A DNA stretch of 64,000 nucleotides from Pseudomaricurvus sp050633365 (GCA_050633365.1 JBOEGJ010000041.1:38132-102131); one strand, 5' to 3'. Shown: positions 16,698 to 25,511, numbered from the stretch's first letter. Numbers and translations are program-made. Notes: generated from the sequence alone by a model not told the origin.

Positions 16698-17582
16698 ATG
16701 GGAATTTTGGACAATCGCGTTGCAATTATTACTGGCGCTGGTGGTGGTTTGGGCGCAGCCCACGCAAAAGTATTCGCAGCGCAAGGTGCGAGTGTCGTGG
16801 TCAATGACATTAACGCCGAGGCTGCACAAAAAGTGGTTGACGACATTATCGCCGCCGGCGGTAAAGCGGTCGTGAACACCTCCGACATTACCAACTACGA
16901 CGACAGCGCTAACGCCGTAAAGCAAGCGATCGACAGCTTCGGTGATTTGCATGTGGTATTGAACAATGCCGGCAACAATCGTGATCGTATGTTTGCGTCT
17001 TTGTCGGAAGCCGATTGGGATGCGGTGATTGCCGTACACCTAAAAGGTCACTTCTGTATTTCATCTCACGCCGTTCATTACTGGCGCGGTGCATCTAAAG
17101 AAGGTCGTGATGTGGATGCACGCATTATCAATACAACTTCGGGTGCCGGTCTTCAAGGTTCAATTGGTCAATCCAATTACGCCGCGGCAAAGGCCGGAAT
17201 TGCGGCATTAACCTTAAATCAAGCTGCTGAACTTGGCCGCTATGGTATTACTGCCAATGCGGTGGCTCCAGCAGCGCGTACCGGTATGACGACTGCCGTT
17301 GAATCTATGGCGACGCGTATGGCCGCGCCAGAAGACGACAGCTTTGACTACTGGGCACCGGAAAACGTCTCGTCACTATTGGCATGGCTTGCAGCGGCAG
17401 AATCGAAAGCGGTAACTGGCCGCATCTTTGAAGCCGAAGGTGGAAAAGTTTCCATTGGCGATGGCTGGCGCAGTACTGCCGGAATCGATAAAGGCGCTCG
17501 TTGGGAACCCAGTGAATTGACCGCCGCTATGGACGAGCTACTTGCCAAAGAGGTGCCCGCGCAAAAGGTTTACGGAAGCTAA
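16698..17582 (+). CDS. SDR-family 3-hydroxyacyl-CoA/hydroxysteroid dehydrogenase-like protein
   Basis: 294-residue classical SDR resembling the dehydrogenase domain of peroxisomal multifunctional enzyme 2. The NAD(P) loop is TGAGGGLGAAHA (12-23), then NDIN, NNAGNNRDRMF (90s), catalytic Ser in NTTSGAGLQGS and Tyr-Lys in NYAAAKAG. The tail after residue 235 (GDGWRST...EPSELTAAMDELL) is typical of MFE-2-like SDRs. A likely role is oxidation of a 3-hydroxyacyl-CoA formed during side-chain or ring beta-oxidation. It lies between fadA6 and the second dehydrogenase pair. Confidence 0.82.
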   Translation: MGILDNRVAIITGAGGGLGAAHAKVFAAQGASVVVNDINAEAAQKVVDDIIAAGGKAVVNTSDITNYDDSANAVKQAIDSFGDLHVVLNNAGNNRDRMFASLSEADWDAVIAVHLKGHFCISSHAVHYWRGASKEGRDVDARIINTTSGAGLQGSIGQSNYAAAKAGIAALTLNQAAELGRYGITANAVAPAARTGMTTAVESMATRMAAPEDDSFDYWAPENVSSLLAWLAAAESKAVTGRIFEAEGGKVSIGDGWRSTAGIDKGARWEPSELTAAMDELLAKEVPAQKVYGS

Positions 17583-17644
17583 GTAATCACTTGCTGGCAC
17601 ATAAGGCGAGACTGCCTGCTATTTAGAGGCCGCTGGTAAACGAA

Positions 17645-17662
17645 CCTCCGTCATTGCGGAGG
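17645..17662. repeat. stem-loop between SDR and second dehydrogenase pair
   Basis: Arms CCTCCG and CGGAGG pair perfectly around a TCATTG loop in the 123-nt gap. No T-tract follows, so it is more likely an mRNA stability or processing element than a terminator. Confidence 0.4.
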
Positions 17663-17705
17663 CTATTGCACAGCGCGATCACACACCACGGAATCTGAGA
17701 TTTTT

Positions 17706-18941
17706 ATGGATTTTGCATTTACCGAAGAGCAGCAAATGATTCGCGACACCGCCGAATCATTCTTGGCTGAAGTTTCCACCAGCGAAGCGATTCGCGTGGC
17801 CATGGCCAGCGAACAAGGCTATGACCAAGCGCTGTGGCAGCGTATTTGTACGGATTTGTATTGGCAGGCGATTCACATTCCTGAAGCCTACGGCGGAATG
17901 GGATTGGGTTACGTCGAATTGATCGCCATGCTCGAGCAGATGGGGCGATATTTATTATGCTCACCTTTCTATTCAACCGTTTGCCTTGGCGCCAATGCGT
18001 TGATCGTTGCTGGGGATGAAGCGCAAAAAGCCGAGTATTTGCCGAAGATCTGTGAAGGCATGACCGCAACCTTAGCTTATACCGGAGCCTCTGCAGCGAA
18101 GTTTGGCGGAGACTGGGGAGCGAATGCCATTGACGCCACTTATACCCGTGAAGGTGGTCAGTTTCGACTCACGGGTGATTATCACTATGTGATTGATGGT
18201 GCGAGTGCTGAGCTTCTTATTGTCGCCGCCCGCGAAGCGGGAAGTAGCGGTAACGACGGCGTGACTTTGTTTGTAGTACCCGCCAATAGCGCTGGTATTG
18301 AACGCCGGTTTACGCCGAGTATGGATCAAACTCGCAAGCTCGGTCAGTTGATTTTTGACGGTGTAATTCTATCCGAAGCGGCGGTAATGGGTGAGCAAGG
18401 TTGTGCTTGGTCGGCGCTTGAATCGATTCTTGATCTTGCCAATATAGCGCTAGCGGCAGAGCAAATGGGCGGCAGTCAGCAGTTGCTCGACATGACCGTC
18501 GAATACACCAAAGAGCGTACGCAATTCAACCGACAAATCGCCAGCTTCCAAGCGATTAAGCATAAAGCCGCGGATATGATGACCTCGGTTGAGGTTGCTC
18601 GCTCTGGGGTCTACTACGCCGCTTGTGTGGCACAAGAGTTTTTGCAATCTGCAATCAGCACGGCTAGCGACGACGACATCATAGAGCTATCTCTGGTCAA
18701 TGAGTTGCCCGAGGCCGCCAGTGTTGCCAAAAGCTATTGCTCTGATGCGTATTTCGCCAATGCCGGTGAAGCTATGCAAATGCACGGCGGAGTCGGATTT
18801 ACTTGGGAATACGACGTTCACCTTTACTTTAAACGCGCCAAAGCCAGCGAACACTTTTTGGGCAATGGCGCTTGGCATCGTGAACGAATCGCAACCCTGT
18901 TGCTGGATCAATCCATCGTCAACGAATCAGAGGCTGGGTAA
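17706..18941 (+). CDS. acyl-CoA dehydrogenase, first partner of pair 2
   Basis: 411 residues. Begins DFAFTEEQQMIRDTAESFL, with a mid domain LAYTGASAAKFGGDWG and a C-terminal domain carrying RTQFNRQIASFQAIKHKAADM and HGGVGFTWEYDVHLYFKRAK. This is the GxxGxTWExDxH type of subunit, like the short partner of pair 1. It is followed after 6 nt by the GTNEIQ-type partner, so the two very probably form one heteromeric flavoenzyme for HIP or side-chain beta-oxidation. The order of the two subunit types is reversed relative to pair 1. Confidence 0.87.
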   Translation: MDFAFTEEQQMIRDTAESFLAEVSTSEAIRVAMASEQGYDQALWQRICTDLYWQAIHIPEAYGGMGLGYVELIAMLEQMGRYLLCSPFYSTVCLGANALIVAGDEAQKAEYLPKICEGMTATLAYTGASAAKFGGDWGANAIDATYTREGGQFRLTGDYHYVIDGASAELLIVAAREAGSSGNDGVTLFVVPANSAGIERRFTPSMDQTRKLGQLIFDGVILSEAAVMGEQGCAWSALESILDLANIALAAEQMGGSQQLLDMTVEYTKERTQFNRQIASFQAIKHKAADMMTSVEVARSGVYYAACVAQEFLQSAISTASDDDIIELSLVNELPEAASVAKSYCSDAYFANAGEAMQMHGGVGFTWEYDVHLYFKRAKASEHFLGNGAWHRERIATLLLDQSIVNESEAG

Positions 18942-18947
18942 TTTATT

Positions 18948-20141
18948 ATGAAGTTGAGTTTTAGCCCCGAAGACGAAAAATTCCGCGCAGAAGTCGCCAC
19001 TTGGTTATCTGAAAACCTGGTCGGCGAATTTTCCAAGCTTAAGTTTCGCGGTGGTCCCGGTGATGAACACATGTTCCCCGAAGAGCGAAAGAAATGGGAA
19101 CAGAAGTTAGCCGAAGGCGGTTGGACTTGTGTTGGCTGGCCAAAAGAGCACGGAGGTCGAGGTTGCTCGATAGAGCAGCAGGTAATCTTTAATGAAGAAT
19201 ATGCCCGCGCCGGTGCGCCCGGTCATGTAGGTCATATCGGTGAAGGTCTGGCTGGGCCAACCATTATGGCTTTTGGCTCCGAAGCTCAGAAAGCCAAGTA
19301 CTTGCCGGGTATTGTTGCCGGATCTGAATTGTGGTGTCAGGGATACTCGGAGCCGGGTGCGGGCTCTGATTTGGCCAATGTTAAAACAAAAGCTCGCTTC
19401 GATGAGGCTCGAGGCAAGTGGATTATTAACGGTCAAAAAGTTTGGACTTCTCTGGCTCACGAATCAGATTATTGTTTTGTTATTGCTCGAACCGATCCAG
19501 ACTCTAAAGCCCACAAAGGCTTAGGGTTCTTCTTGTTAAAGATGGATCAACCGGGTATTGAAGTGCGTGGTATTCAACAGATCACCGGTACATCAGAGTT
19601 TAATGAAGTGTTCTTTGATGACGCCGAGTGTGGCGCTGATGATATCGTTGGCCAACCCGGTGACGGCTGGAAAGTTGCCATGGGCTTGCTCGGTTTCGAG
19701 CGCGGCGTTTCAACACTTGGCCAGCAGATGCAATTTCAAAACGAATTAAACGAAGTGATTGCCATCGCCAAGAAAAATGGCGCTGCACAAGATCCCGTTA
19801 TTCGTCAGCGTTTGGCGAAGGCTCACACCGAATTGAAAATCATGCGCTATAACTCGATGCGTATGTTATCCGGTCAAAGCAGCAGTGATGGCAGCTTGCA
19901 AAAAGAAGCTCTGATTTACAAGTTATTCTGGGCGACTTGGCATCGCAGCATGGGTGAGCTCGCGATGGACGTGATGGGCCCCGAAAGCCAAGTTCTCGAA
20001 GACGGCCCTTATGAGTTAAGTCGATTGCAGGCTATGTATATGTTTGTCCGTTCCGACACCATATACGGCGGAACCAATGAAATTCAAAAAAACATCATTG
20101 CCGAGCGCGGTCTTGGAATGCCAAAAGAGCCGCGGGTATAA
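18948..20141 (+). CDS. acyl-CoA dehydrogenase, second partner of pair 2
   Basis: 397 residues with all acyl-CoA dehydrogenase signatures: GWPKEHGGRGCS near 62-73, CQGYSEPGAGSDLAN near 131-145, NGQKVWTSLA, and the C-terminal GGTNEIQKNIIAERGLGMP. It is similar in design to the subunit at 13025 and to mycobacterial FadE17/FadE26/FadE29-like proteins. It starts 6 nt after its partner. The natural substrate is probably a steroid-derived acyl-CoA. Confidence 0.88.
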   Translation: MKLSFSPEDEKFRAEVATWLSENLVGEFSKLKFRGGPGDEHMFPEERKKWEQKLAEGGWTCVGWPKEHGGRGCSIEQQVIFNEEYARAGAPGHVGHIGEGLAGPTIMAFGSEAQKAKYLPGIVAGSELWCQGYSEPGAGSDLANVKTKARFDEARGKWIINGQKVWTSLAHESDYCFVIARTDPDSKAHKGLGFFLLKMDQPGIEVRGIQQITGTSEFNEVFFDDAECGADDIVGQPGDGWKVAMGLLGFERGVSTLGQQMQFQNELNEVIAIAKKNGAAQDPVIRQRLAKAHTELKIMRYNSMRMLSGQSSSDGSLQKEALIYKLFWATWHRSMGELAMDVMGPESQVLEDGPYELSRLQAMYMFVRSDTIYGGTNEIQKNIIAERGLGMPKEPRV

Positions 20142-20248
20142 ACCTCGATAACGAAGCGCGATTGAGCGGGCTTAATTGCCTATTAGAAATATTTGATAAT
20201 CACTGCAGAAAGCGATGCTTATCAATCTTAAGTTGAGAGAAGATAATT

Positions 20249-21052
20249 ATGGATATTCACAATCCCACGTATGTAGCTGGCCACGGCTTGTTAAAAGGTC
20301 GCTCAGTGTTGATTACAGCAGCGGCAGGTGCGGGTATTGGTTTTGCCGCGGCTAAGAAGTGCGTCGAAGAAGGCTGCCGCTCTATCGTCATCAGTGATAT
20401 TCACGAGGGTCGTCTGCAAGAATCTGTTGAAAAACTCAAGCAGGAAACCGGTCTCGATGCGGTGTTCGGAAAAACCTGTAACGTCGCCAATGAAGATGAT
20501 GTTCAGGCCTTGATTGCTTTTGCAGAAGAAAAGCTGGGTAAAACCGATGTCCTGATCAACAACGCGGGTTTGGGAACCACCAAAGCGTTGATCGAAATGG
20601 AAGACCCAGAGTGGATGAAAGTTATCGACGTAACCCTCAACGGCACCATGCGAATGACCCGACATATGATGCGTGTTATGAAAGATCGTGGCCCCTCGGA
20701 GTTTGGTAGTGGTGTGATTGTTAATAACGCCTCCGTGTTAGGTTGGCGTGCCCAAAAAGAACAAGCGCACTACGCTGCCGCGAAGGCAGGTGTGATGGCG
20801 CTGACCCGCTGTGCGGCTTTAGAAGCGGCCGAGTTCGGTGTGCGTATCAATGCCGTATCGCCCTCGTTAGCGGTACACCCCATGCTGAAAAAGTCAGCTC
20901 CCGCCGATTTACTGGCAGAGCTTGAAGGCCGAGAAGCCTACGGCCGTGGTGCCGAAGTCTGGGAAGTCGCTAACATCATGGTTTTCCTAGCCTCGGATTA
21001 TTCGAGTTATTTAACAGGTGAGATCATTTCCTGTTCGTCACAACGCGGCTAA
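20249..21052 (+). CDS. ipdF: SDR, probable hydroxy-HIC-CoA dehydrogenase (IpdF type)
   Basis: 267-residue SDR. Motifs are VLITAAAGAGIGFAAAK (20-36), NNAG near 108-111, catalytic Ser in VNNASVLGWRAQ and Tyr-Lys in HYAAAKAGVM, ending SYLTGEIISCSSQRG. The VNNASVLGWRAQ and SDYSSYLTGE blocks resemble the SDR of the mycobacterial KstR2 regulon named IpdF, which oxidises the ring hydroxyl of the indane-carboxyl-CoA intermediate so that IpdC and EchA20 can act. The assignment is from remembered similarity plus the full set of HIP genes; other SDRs here are alternatives. Confidence 0.72.
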   Translation: MDIHNPTYVAGHGLLKGRSVLITAAAGAGIGFAAAKKCVEEGCRSIVISDIHEGRLQESVEKLKQETGLDAVFGKTCNVANEDDVQALIAFAEEKLGKTDVLINNAGLGTTKALIEMEDPEWMKVIDVTLNGTMRMTRHMMRVMKDRGPSEFGSGVIVNNASVLGWRAQKEQAHYAAAKAGVMALTRCAALEAAEFGVRINAVSPSLAVHPMLKKSAPADLLAELEGREAYGRGAEVWEVANIMVFLASDYSSYLTGEIISCSSQRG

Positions 21053-21171
21053 ATCAAATTAATGTCGGCCAGGTAGTTCACTTTTCAACTCGCGCTTTCC
21101 CTCCCAGGTTGGTTGTTGCGAATTGAGTTACTTTTGGCTGGCGCCTAATTACGTTACATGGAGAGAATGCG

Positions 21172-21630
21172 ATGACTACCGTATTTAAAACACCGCATGA
21201 TTTAAACAACAGCATTGGAGACCTACTGGGTTACAGTGAGTGGATTGAAATCGATCAGAATCGCATTGATACTTTTGCTGAGGCGACAGGTGATTTTCAA
21301 TGGATTCATGTGGATCCAGTGAAAGCGAAAGATGGCCCGTTTAAAGGCACCATTGCTCACGGCTACCTGACCTTATCGTTGGTGAATATGTTCTTGCCAG
21401 AGATTGTCGACGTACAAGGCATTTCAATGGGCGTTAACTACGGCTGTGAGAAAGTGCGCTTTCCATCGCCCGTTGCGGTCAACTCGAAGGTGCGTGGTAA
21501 AGGTGAACTGGTCGGCGTCGAAGAAGTGAAAGGCGGTATTCAAGCAACCATTCGTGTGACCGTAGAGATCGAAGGCAGCGAGCGACCGGCTTGCGTGGTG
21601 GATACCATTTCTCGCTACTACCCCCAATAG
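21172..21630 (+). CDS. MaoC-like (hot-dog) enoyl-CoA hydratase
   Basis: 152 residues, single hot-dog domain of the R-hydratase/NodN type. Catalytic dyad candidates are Asp41 and His46 in TGDFQWIHVDP, followed by the conserved GTIAHGYLTLSL helix. It would hydrate a 2-enoyl-CoA to the (R)-3-hydroxyacyl-CoA. It is the last gene of the plus-strand arm, 119 nt after ipdF. It could pair with the MFE-2-like SDR at 16698, since MFE-2 systems combine an SDR with a MaoC hydratase. Confidence 0.85.
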   Translation: MTTVFKTPHDLNNSIGDLLGYSEWIEIDQNRIDTFAEATGDFQWIHVDPVKAKDGPFKGTIAHGYLTLSLVNMFLPEIVDVQGISMGVNYGCEKVRFPSPVAVNSKVRGKGELVGVEEVKGGIQATIRVTVEIEGSERPACVVDTISRYYPQ

Positions 21631-21659
21631 CGGATTAGACTATCCATTTAGGCTGTAAG

Positions 21660-21688
21660 GGATTGAGTCGTGCCCTGTGACTTAATCC
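21660..21688. terminator. possible bidirectional terminator between convergent genes
   Basis: GGATTGAGTC and GACTTAATCC form a 10-bp stem (one G-T pair) with a 9-nt loop, in the 75-nt gap between the convergent MaoC and substrate-binding-like genes. A long T-tract is missing, so strength is uncertain. Confidence 0.45.
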
Positions 21689-21705
21689 TCGTTACCTGAA
21701 ATTCG

Positions 21706-22692
21706 TTATTGAAGTTTAAAGTCTCCCTTCAAGGATGATTTCAATATGTACCGCTGGGTGCTCTTCTCCAAGAACTCGTCACTGATGTACGGATTATTTA
21801 AGCGAATTATCCGGCGTGATTTTAGATTGAGAGTCTTCAAGTCCTGCTTGTAGACAGTCTCAAAATAATCGCTAAAAGATCCATCAAGGATTGCACGCCT
21901 AATGCCAAGCTCGATTCGCGCAGCTAACTCTGGATTTGATCTGTTGACGAAGAAAGTTGATGTCGAGGGGTACGAAAAGAGCAGTGAGGGCTCGATCATG
22001 AGTTGATCATCACTGTGTCTTTCTAAATCATCGAAGGCTTCGTTGGCGCCGCGAAGAAAACAGTGGAATCGCTTGGCTAGCAGCATTGAAAACAGCGATT
22101 CGTAGTGCACACTGGTAACTACCTTTAATGCATTCTGACGCAGTATTTTGGTGTCTGGCCAGTGAGCACCTTGGCCAAAAATGATACCGCTGTTGGTTAT
22201 GTCGAGGTGACTGCGAATCGCCTCGAATCGAGATGCTTCATCCTTGCGTATAAGGCAAACGCGATAACCGATTAGGCCTTCGTCTGAAACAACTCGAATG
22301 GGCAGCAGTGAATTTTCTCTTTGGTCATCGACCACGGCATTAATTACATCGAGATGATGAGTGTTATTTTGAATGAGCGACGCTAAGGCTCGACGCTGAC
22401 TGAGCTCTTCCCCCCGAAGTATTTGATAGCGTCCATATTCTCGAGTGGTTTTTGAAAGCGCCAACTCCAATAGGCCACGGGTTTGTTTAGCATCGAAATT
22501 TCGATGCCATAGCCGTATTTGATCGATGTTTTGATTGCTGTCTACGGGCTTGTTCGCTTCAGTGAGGTCAGCGGGGCTTGCCAACAAAAGGTGACCGTGG
22601 AGGATTATAGGCGTGATAGCTAAGATCGTAATGAGCATTCTGCTTAGCGCGCTGGGGTATCTTCTGGAGCTGTGCGCTTTTAGACTGCTCAT
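21706..22692 (-). CDS. exported substrate-binding-like protein, paralogue 1
   Basis: 328 residues. An N-terminal hydrophobic stretch (LSRMLITILAITPIILHGHLLLAS) suggests export. The mature part resembles family 3 periplasmic binding proteins: GYRVCLIRKDE, FGQGAHWPDTKILRQNAL, and CFLRGANEA in place of the usual ligand arginine/acid region. It overlaps its upstream paralogue by 4 nt (ATGA), and the two share block order (W-HRNFD/W-NRNFD, HWPDT-IL, CFLRGA-E, RSNP-LA-RIELG). No permease or ATPase gene is near. Function is unknown; binding of a steroid-derived acid or sensing are guesses. Confidence 0.75.
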   Translation of the reverse strand: MSSLKAHSSRRYPSALSRMLITILAITPIILHGHLLLASPADLTEANKPVDSNQNIDQIRLWHRNFDAKQTRGLLELALSKTTREYGRYQILRGEELSQRRALASLIQNNTHHLDVINAVVDDQRENSLLPIRVVSDEGLIGYRVCLIRKDEASRFEAIRSHLDITNSGIIFGQGAHWPDTKILRQNALKVVTSVHYESLFSMLLAKRFHCFLRGANEAFDDLERHSDDQLMIEPSLLFSYPSTSTFFVNRSNPELAARIELGIRRAILDGSFSDYFETVYKQDLKTLNLKSRRIIRLNNPYISDEFLEKSTQRYILKSSLKGDFKLQ

Positions 22693-23552
22693 TGATCGAA
22701 CGCCTTTATGCGATCGATGGCTTTTAGCGTTTCGGATGGACTGGGGTTGTTAATGATGATGTGCTGCCTTTGATTAAGGCGCAAGCGCTCAAGGCTCGAG
22801 CCCAGAAGTCGATTGATTAAGCGATCATAGCTCCCGTCTTCCAGCGCTCTTAGTAATCCGAGCTCAATCCGAGTGGCCAACGCTGGATTGGATTTTCGAA
22901 CATAGACAACTCCCGGCTGGGAGTATTCAATGACAATATTTTCTTCGAGCGCTAGCTCAGGTGAATGAATTTTCAATTCCGGCGTAATCTCTTGTGCTCC
23001 ACGCAAAAAACAATCGCAACGGCCGTCTTCGAGCATAGTGAAAAGCTCTTGATACACCTCTGAGGTCACTACCGGTAAACCGTTACGCTGCAAAATCTCT
23101 GTGTCAGGCCAGTGGCTGCCTTGGCAAATGTTGAGCTGGGCTTGGGTAAAATCATAAGCCGTTTTAATGCCCATGAATTGACTTTGTTCACCTGCTCGAA
23201 TCAAGCACAACCGTTTTCCCAAAAGGCCTTTTAGGATTGGAAACTGCAGCGTCAAGAATTGTTCATCGTAGTGGATGGATGAAGCGGCGCTGATGATGTC
23301 TAGCGAAGAGCCGTTCAACATATCGTCGATTGCAGCGTCTTGCTCCATCGGCGGTGACTTAAGTAAAGCAGTCTTTGGGTAAAGATCTTCTGTTTTCGTG
23401 AGTGCTAAAGCGATGACTTGATCAACGGGAGCCGTGTCAAAATTGCGGTTCCAGAGCGTTAGTGTGTCTTCAGCGTAGAGATCTGGAGATTCGATGACGC
23501 AACAACTCAGAATTAAAAAATAGAACCGCCGTATTAACTTTCGATATTTCAC
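22689..23552 (-). CDS. exported substrate-binding-like protein, paralogue 2
   Basis: 287 residues from a GTG at 23552. That start is preceded by AAGGG at 8 nt and gives a compact signal peptide (KYRKLIRRFYFLILSCCVIES) before LYAEDT. The frame is open further to 23855, but that would add an unlikely 101-residue leader overlapping the divergent thiolase gene. The mature protein has the same blocks as its neighbour: TLWNRNFDTAP, GKRLCLIRAGE, CQGSHWPDTEIL, CDCFLRGAQE and RKSNPALATRIELG. The pair looks like a tandem duplication. No transporter partner is adjacent, so the role is open. Confidence 0.72.
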   Translation of the reverse strand: MKYRKLIRRFYFLILSCCVIESPDLYAEDTLTLWNRNFDTAPVDQVIALALTKTEDLYPKTALLKSPPMEQDAAIDDMLNGSSLDIISAASSIHYDEQFLTLQFPILKGLLGKRLCLIRAGEQSQFMGIKTAYDFTQAQLNICQGSHWPDTEILQRNGLPVVTSEVYQELFTMLEDGRCDCFLRGAQEITPELKIHSPELALEENIVIEYSQPGVVYVRKSNPALATRIELGLLRALEDGSYDRLINRLLGSSLERLRLNQRQHIIINNPSPSETLKAIDRIKAFDQ

Positions 23553-23787
23553 AGTGATAGCCCTTGGAATAGAGAGCTTAAGGTCGTCTTGGGTATTAAT
23601 GACATTGATGTCGCCTGTTTCATCCTTGTCTATGGCTTCTTCGTCGCGTTGCAGACGAGTGCTTTTGCTAAATCTAGTATAGGGTGATCGCACTGATTTA
23701 CCGAGGATTTTAGTCCATATTGACGTTTCGCGATGCTGGCCAGTTGGTAATACTGACGTTATACCAACCAAATTTAAGGGAATCATC

Positions 23788-24990
23788 ATGCGTGAAGCTG
23801 TTATCGTTTCAACTGCTCGGACGGCGTTGGCCAAATCCTTTCGGGGCGCCTTCAACGATACCGAGGCCCCTGCATTGGGAGGTCATGCAGTCAGAGCTGC
23901 TATGGCAAAAGCAGGTATTGATCCGGCGCTTGTAGACGACTGTATCTTTGGAGCAGCAGCGCAGCAGGGCACCCAGGCGTATAACCTTGGACGTTTATGT
24001 GCATTAGCCGGTGGTCTGCCCGAAACCACTGCTGGGATGGCAATGGAACGTCAGTGCTCTTCCGGTCTTATGAGTATTGCCACTGCTGCCAAGAGCATTA
24101 TGTGTAATGAATACGATGTTGCTGTGGCGGGTGGTGTCGAGTCTATCTCTTTGACTCAAAACAAACACAAAAACACCTATCGTAACGTCTCCAAAACAGT
24201 CATGGGTGTCGATCCTTCTGCATATATCCCGATGATCGAAACCGCCGAGATTGTTGCCGAGCGCTACGGTGTATCTCGTCAGGCACAAGACGAATACGCA
24301 CTGCAGAGTCAGCTACGTACTGCCGCCGCACAAGAAGCCGGTTTGTTCAGCGATGAAATTGTTCCGCTGACAACCACCAAATCCATTTTCAATCGCGAAA
24401 CCAAAGAGACGTCGTACGAAGAAGTCACTTTAACTCGCGATGAGTGCAATCGTCCCGGTACGACGTTAGAGAGCTTGCAAGGATTAGATCCCGTTTGGAA
24501 AGATGGAAAGTGGGTACCAGAAGGGCGCTTCATCACTGCTGGTAACGCATCACAATTGTCTGATGGCGCGTCTGCTTCTGTATTGATGGACTCCATCATG
24601 GCCGAACGTTTGGGGTTGAACCCATTGGGCGCTTATCGCGGCTTGGCGGTAGCCGGTTGTCAGTCGGATGAAATGGGTATTGGCCCAGTCTTCGCCATTC
24701 CGAAACTATTGTCGCGCCACGGACTATCCGTGAATGACATCGGATTGTGGGAGTTGAACGAAGCTTTTGCTTCTCAGGTGATTTATTGTCGCGATAAGCT
24801 GGGCATTGATAACGAAAGGATGAACGTCAATGGCGGCGCGATTTCGATCGGTCATCCGTTTGGCATGAGCGGCGCTCGTATGGTGGGTCACGCGTTGCTT
24901 GAAGGTAAACGTCGCGGTGTTAAGTATGTGGTCATTACCATGTGCATCGGTGGTGGTATGGGCGCTGCTGGATTGTTCGAGGTCTATTGA
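23788..24990 (+). CDS. acetyl-CoA acyltransferase (thiolase)
   Basis: 400-residue thiolase. Nucleophile Cys90 is in ERQCSSG; NEAFASQV, GGAISIGHPFG (His) and ITMCIGGGMG (Cys) complete the active site. An AAGGGA ribosome binding site precedes the ATG. It is transcribed away from the binding-protein pair and toward the ketosteroid isomerase 102 nt downstream, so side-chain or ring thiolysis of a steroid acyl-CoA is the most likely job (FadA5-like or general). Sequence alone does not distinguish steroid from fatty-acyl substrates. Confidence 0.85.
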   Translation: MREAVIVSTARTALAKSFRGAFNDTEAPALGGHAVRAAMAKAGIDPALVDDCIFGAAAQQGTQAYNLGRLCALAGGLPETTAGMAMERQCSSGLMSIATAAKSIMCNEYDVAVAGGVESISLTQNKHKNTYRNVSKTVMGVDPSAYIPMIETAEIVAERYGVSRQAQDEYALQSQLRTAAAQEAGLFSDEIVPLTTTKSIFNRETKETSYEEVTLTRDECNRPGTTLESLQGLDPVWKDGKWVPEGRFITAGNASQLSDGASASVLMDSIMAERLGLNPLGAYRGLAVAGCQSDEMGIGPVFAIPKLLSRHGLSVNDIGLWELNEAFASQVIYCRDKLGIDNERMNVNGGAISIGHPFGMSGARMVGHALLEGKRRGVKYVVITMCIGGGMGAAGLFEVY

Positions 24991-25092
24991 TTTTTCGCTA
25001 TGGCGTTAATGATGTTGAACGCCATTGAAATTTCAAAAAAAGGACTTGAATAGAGATGTCAACAAATACCAGGCAACAGGGGAAGTACAACA

Positions 25093-25470
25093 ATGGTGAA
25101 TCAAGAAAAGGCGCAAGCGATCGTAGATACCTACCTTTCAGGCTTGGTCGACGGCGAGCTCAATACGGTATTGGCCCTGTATGCGGATGATGCCGTGGTA
25201 GAAGACCCCGTGGGTTCAGAGCCATTTGTTGGTAAGGCGGTATTGACCGATTTTTACTCGAAAGCCGTCGATATGGTTGTTGCGGCTAAGTGCCACGGGC
25301 CGGTGCGTACCGCGAATAACGAAATTGCATTTTCATTTGAAATACACGCGCTATTTGAAGGCCAAAAATCAAAGATTGATATTATCGATCACTTTGTTCT
25401 GAATGATGAACACAAGATTATTACTATGCGTGCTTTCTGGAGTGATGCAAATATGAGCCCTGTGACCTGA
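25093..25470 (+). CDS. ksi: delta5-3-ketosteroid isomerase (steroid delta-isomerase)
   Basis: 125 residues, the same length as the Comamonas testosteroni enzyme and alignable to it without gaps by eye. The catalytic residues fall at identical positions: Tyr14 (IVDTY), Asp38 (DDAVVEDPVGSEP) and Asp99 (IIDHF). It moves the C5-C6 double bond to C4-C5 in 3-oxosteroids, needed to process 3beta-hydroxy-5-ene sterols such as pregnenolone, DHEA or cholesterol. NTF2/SnoaL cone fold. A strong ribosome binding site (AGGGGAAG) precedes the ATG, and an intrinsic terminator follows at 25512. Confidence 0.95.
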   Translation: MVNQEKAQAIVDTYLSGLVDGELNTVLALYADDAVVEDPVGSEPFVGKAVLTDFYSKAVDMVVAAKCHGPVRTANNEIAFSFEIHALFEGQKSKIDIIDHFVLNDEHKIITMRAFWSDANMSPVT

Positions 25471-25511
25471 GTCAAAAGAATCGATTTCTTCGTAGAGTTA
25501 GTCTCTGCTTT

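Noticed and set aside
22689..23855. 388-residue version of the second binding-like protein
   Set aside because: The first 101 residues have no family pattern, overlap the divergent thiolase gene, and hide a GTG with a good ribosome binding site directly before a signal peptide.
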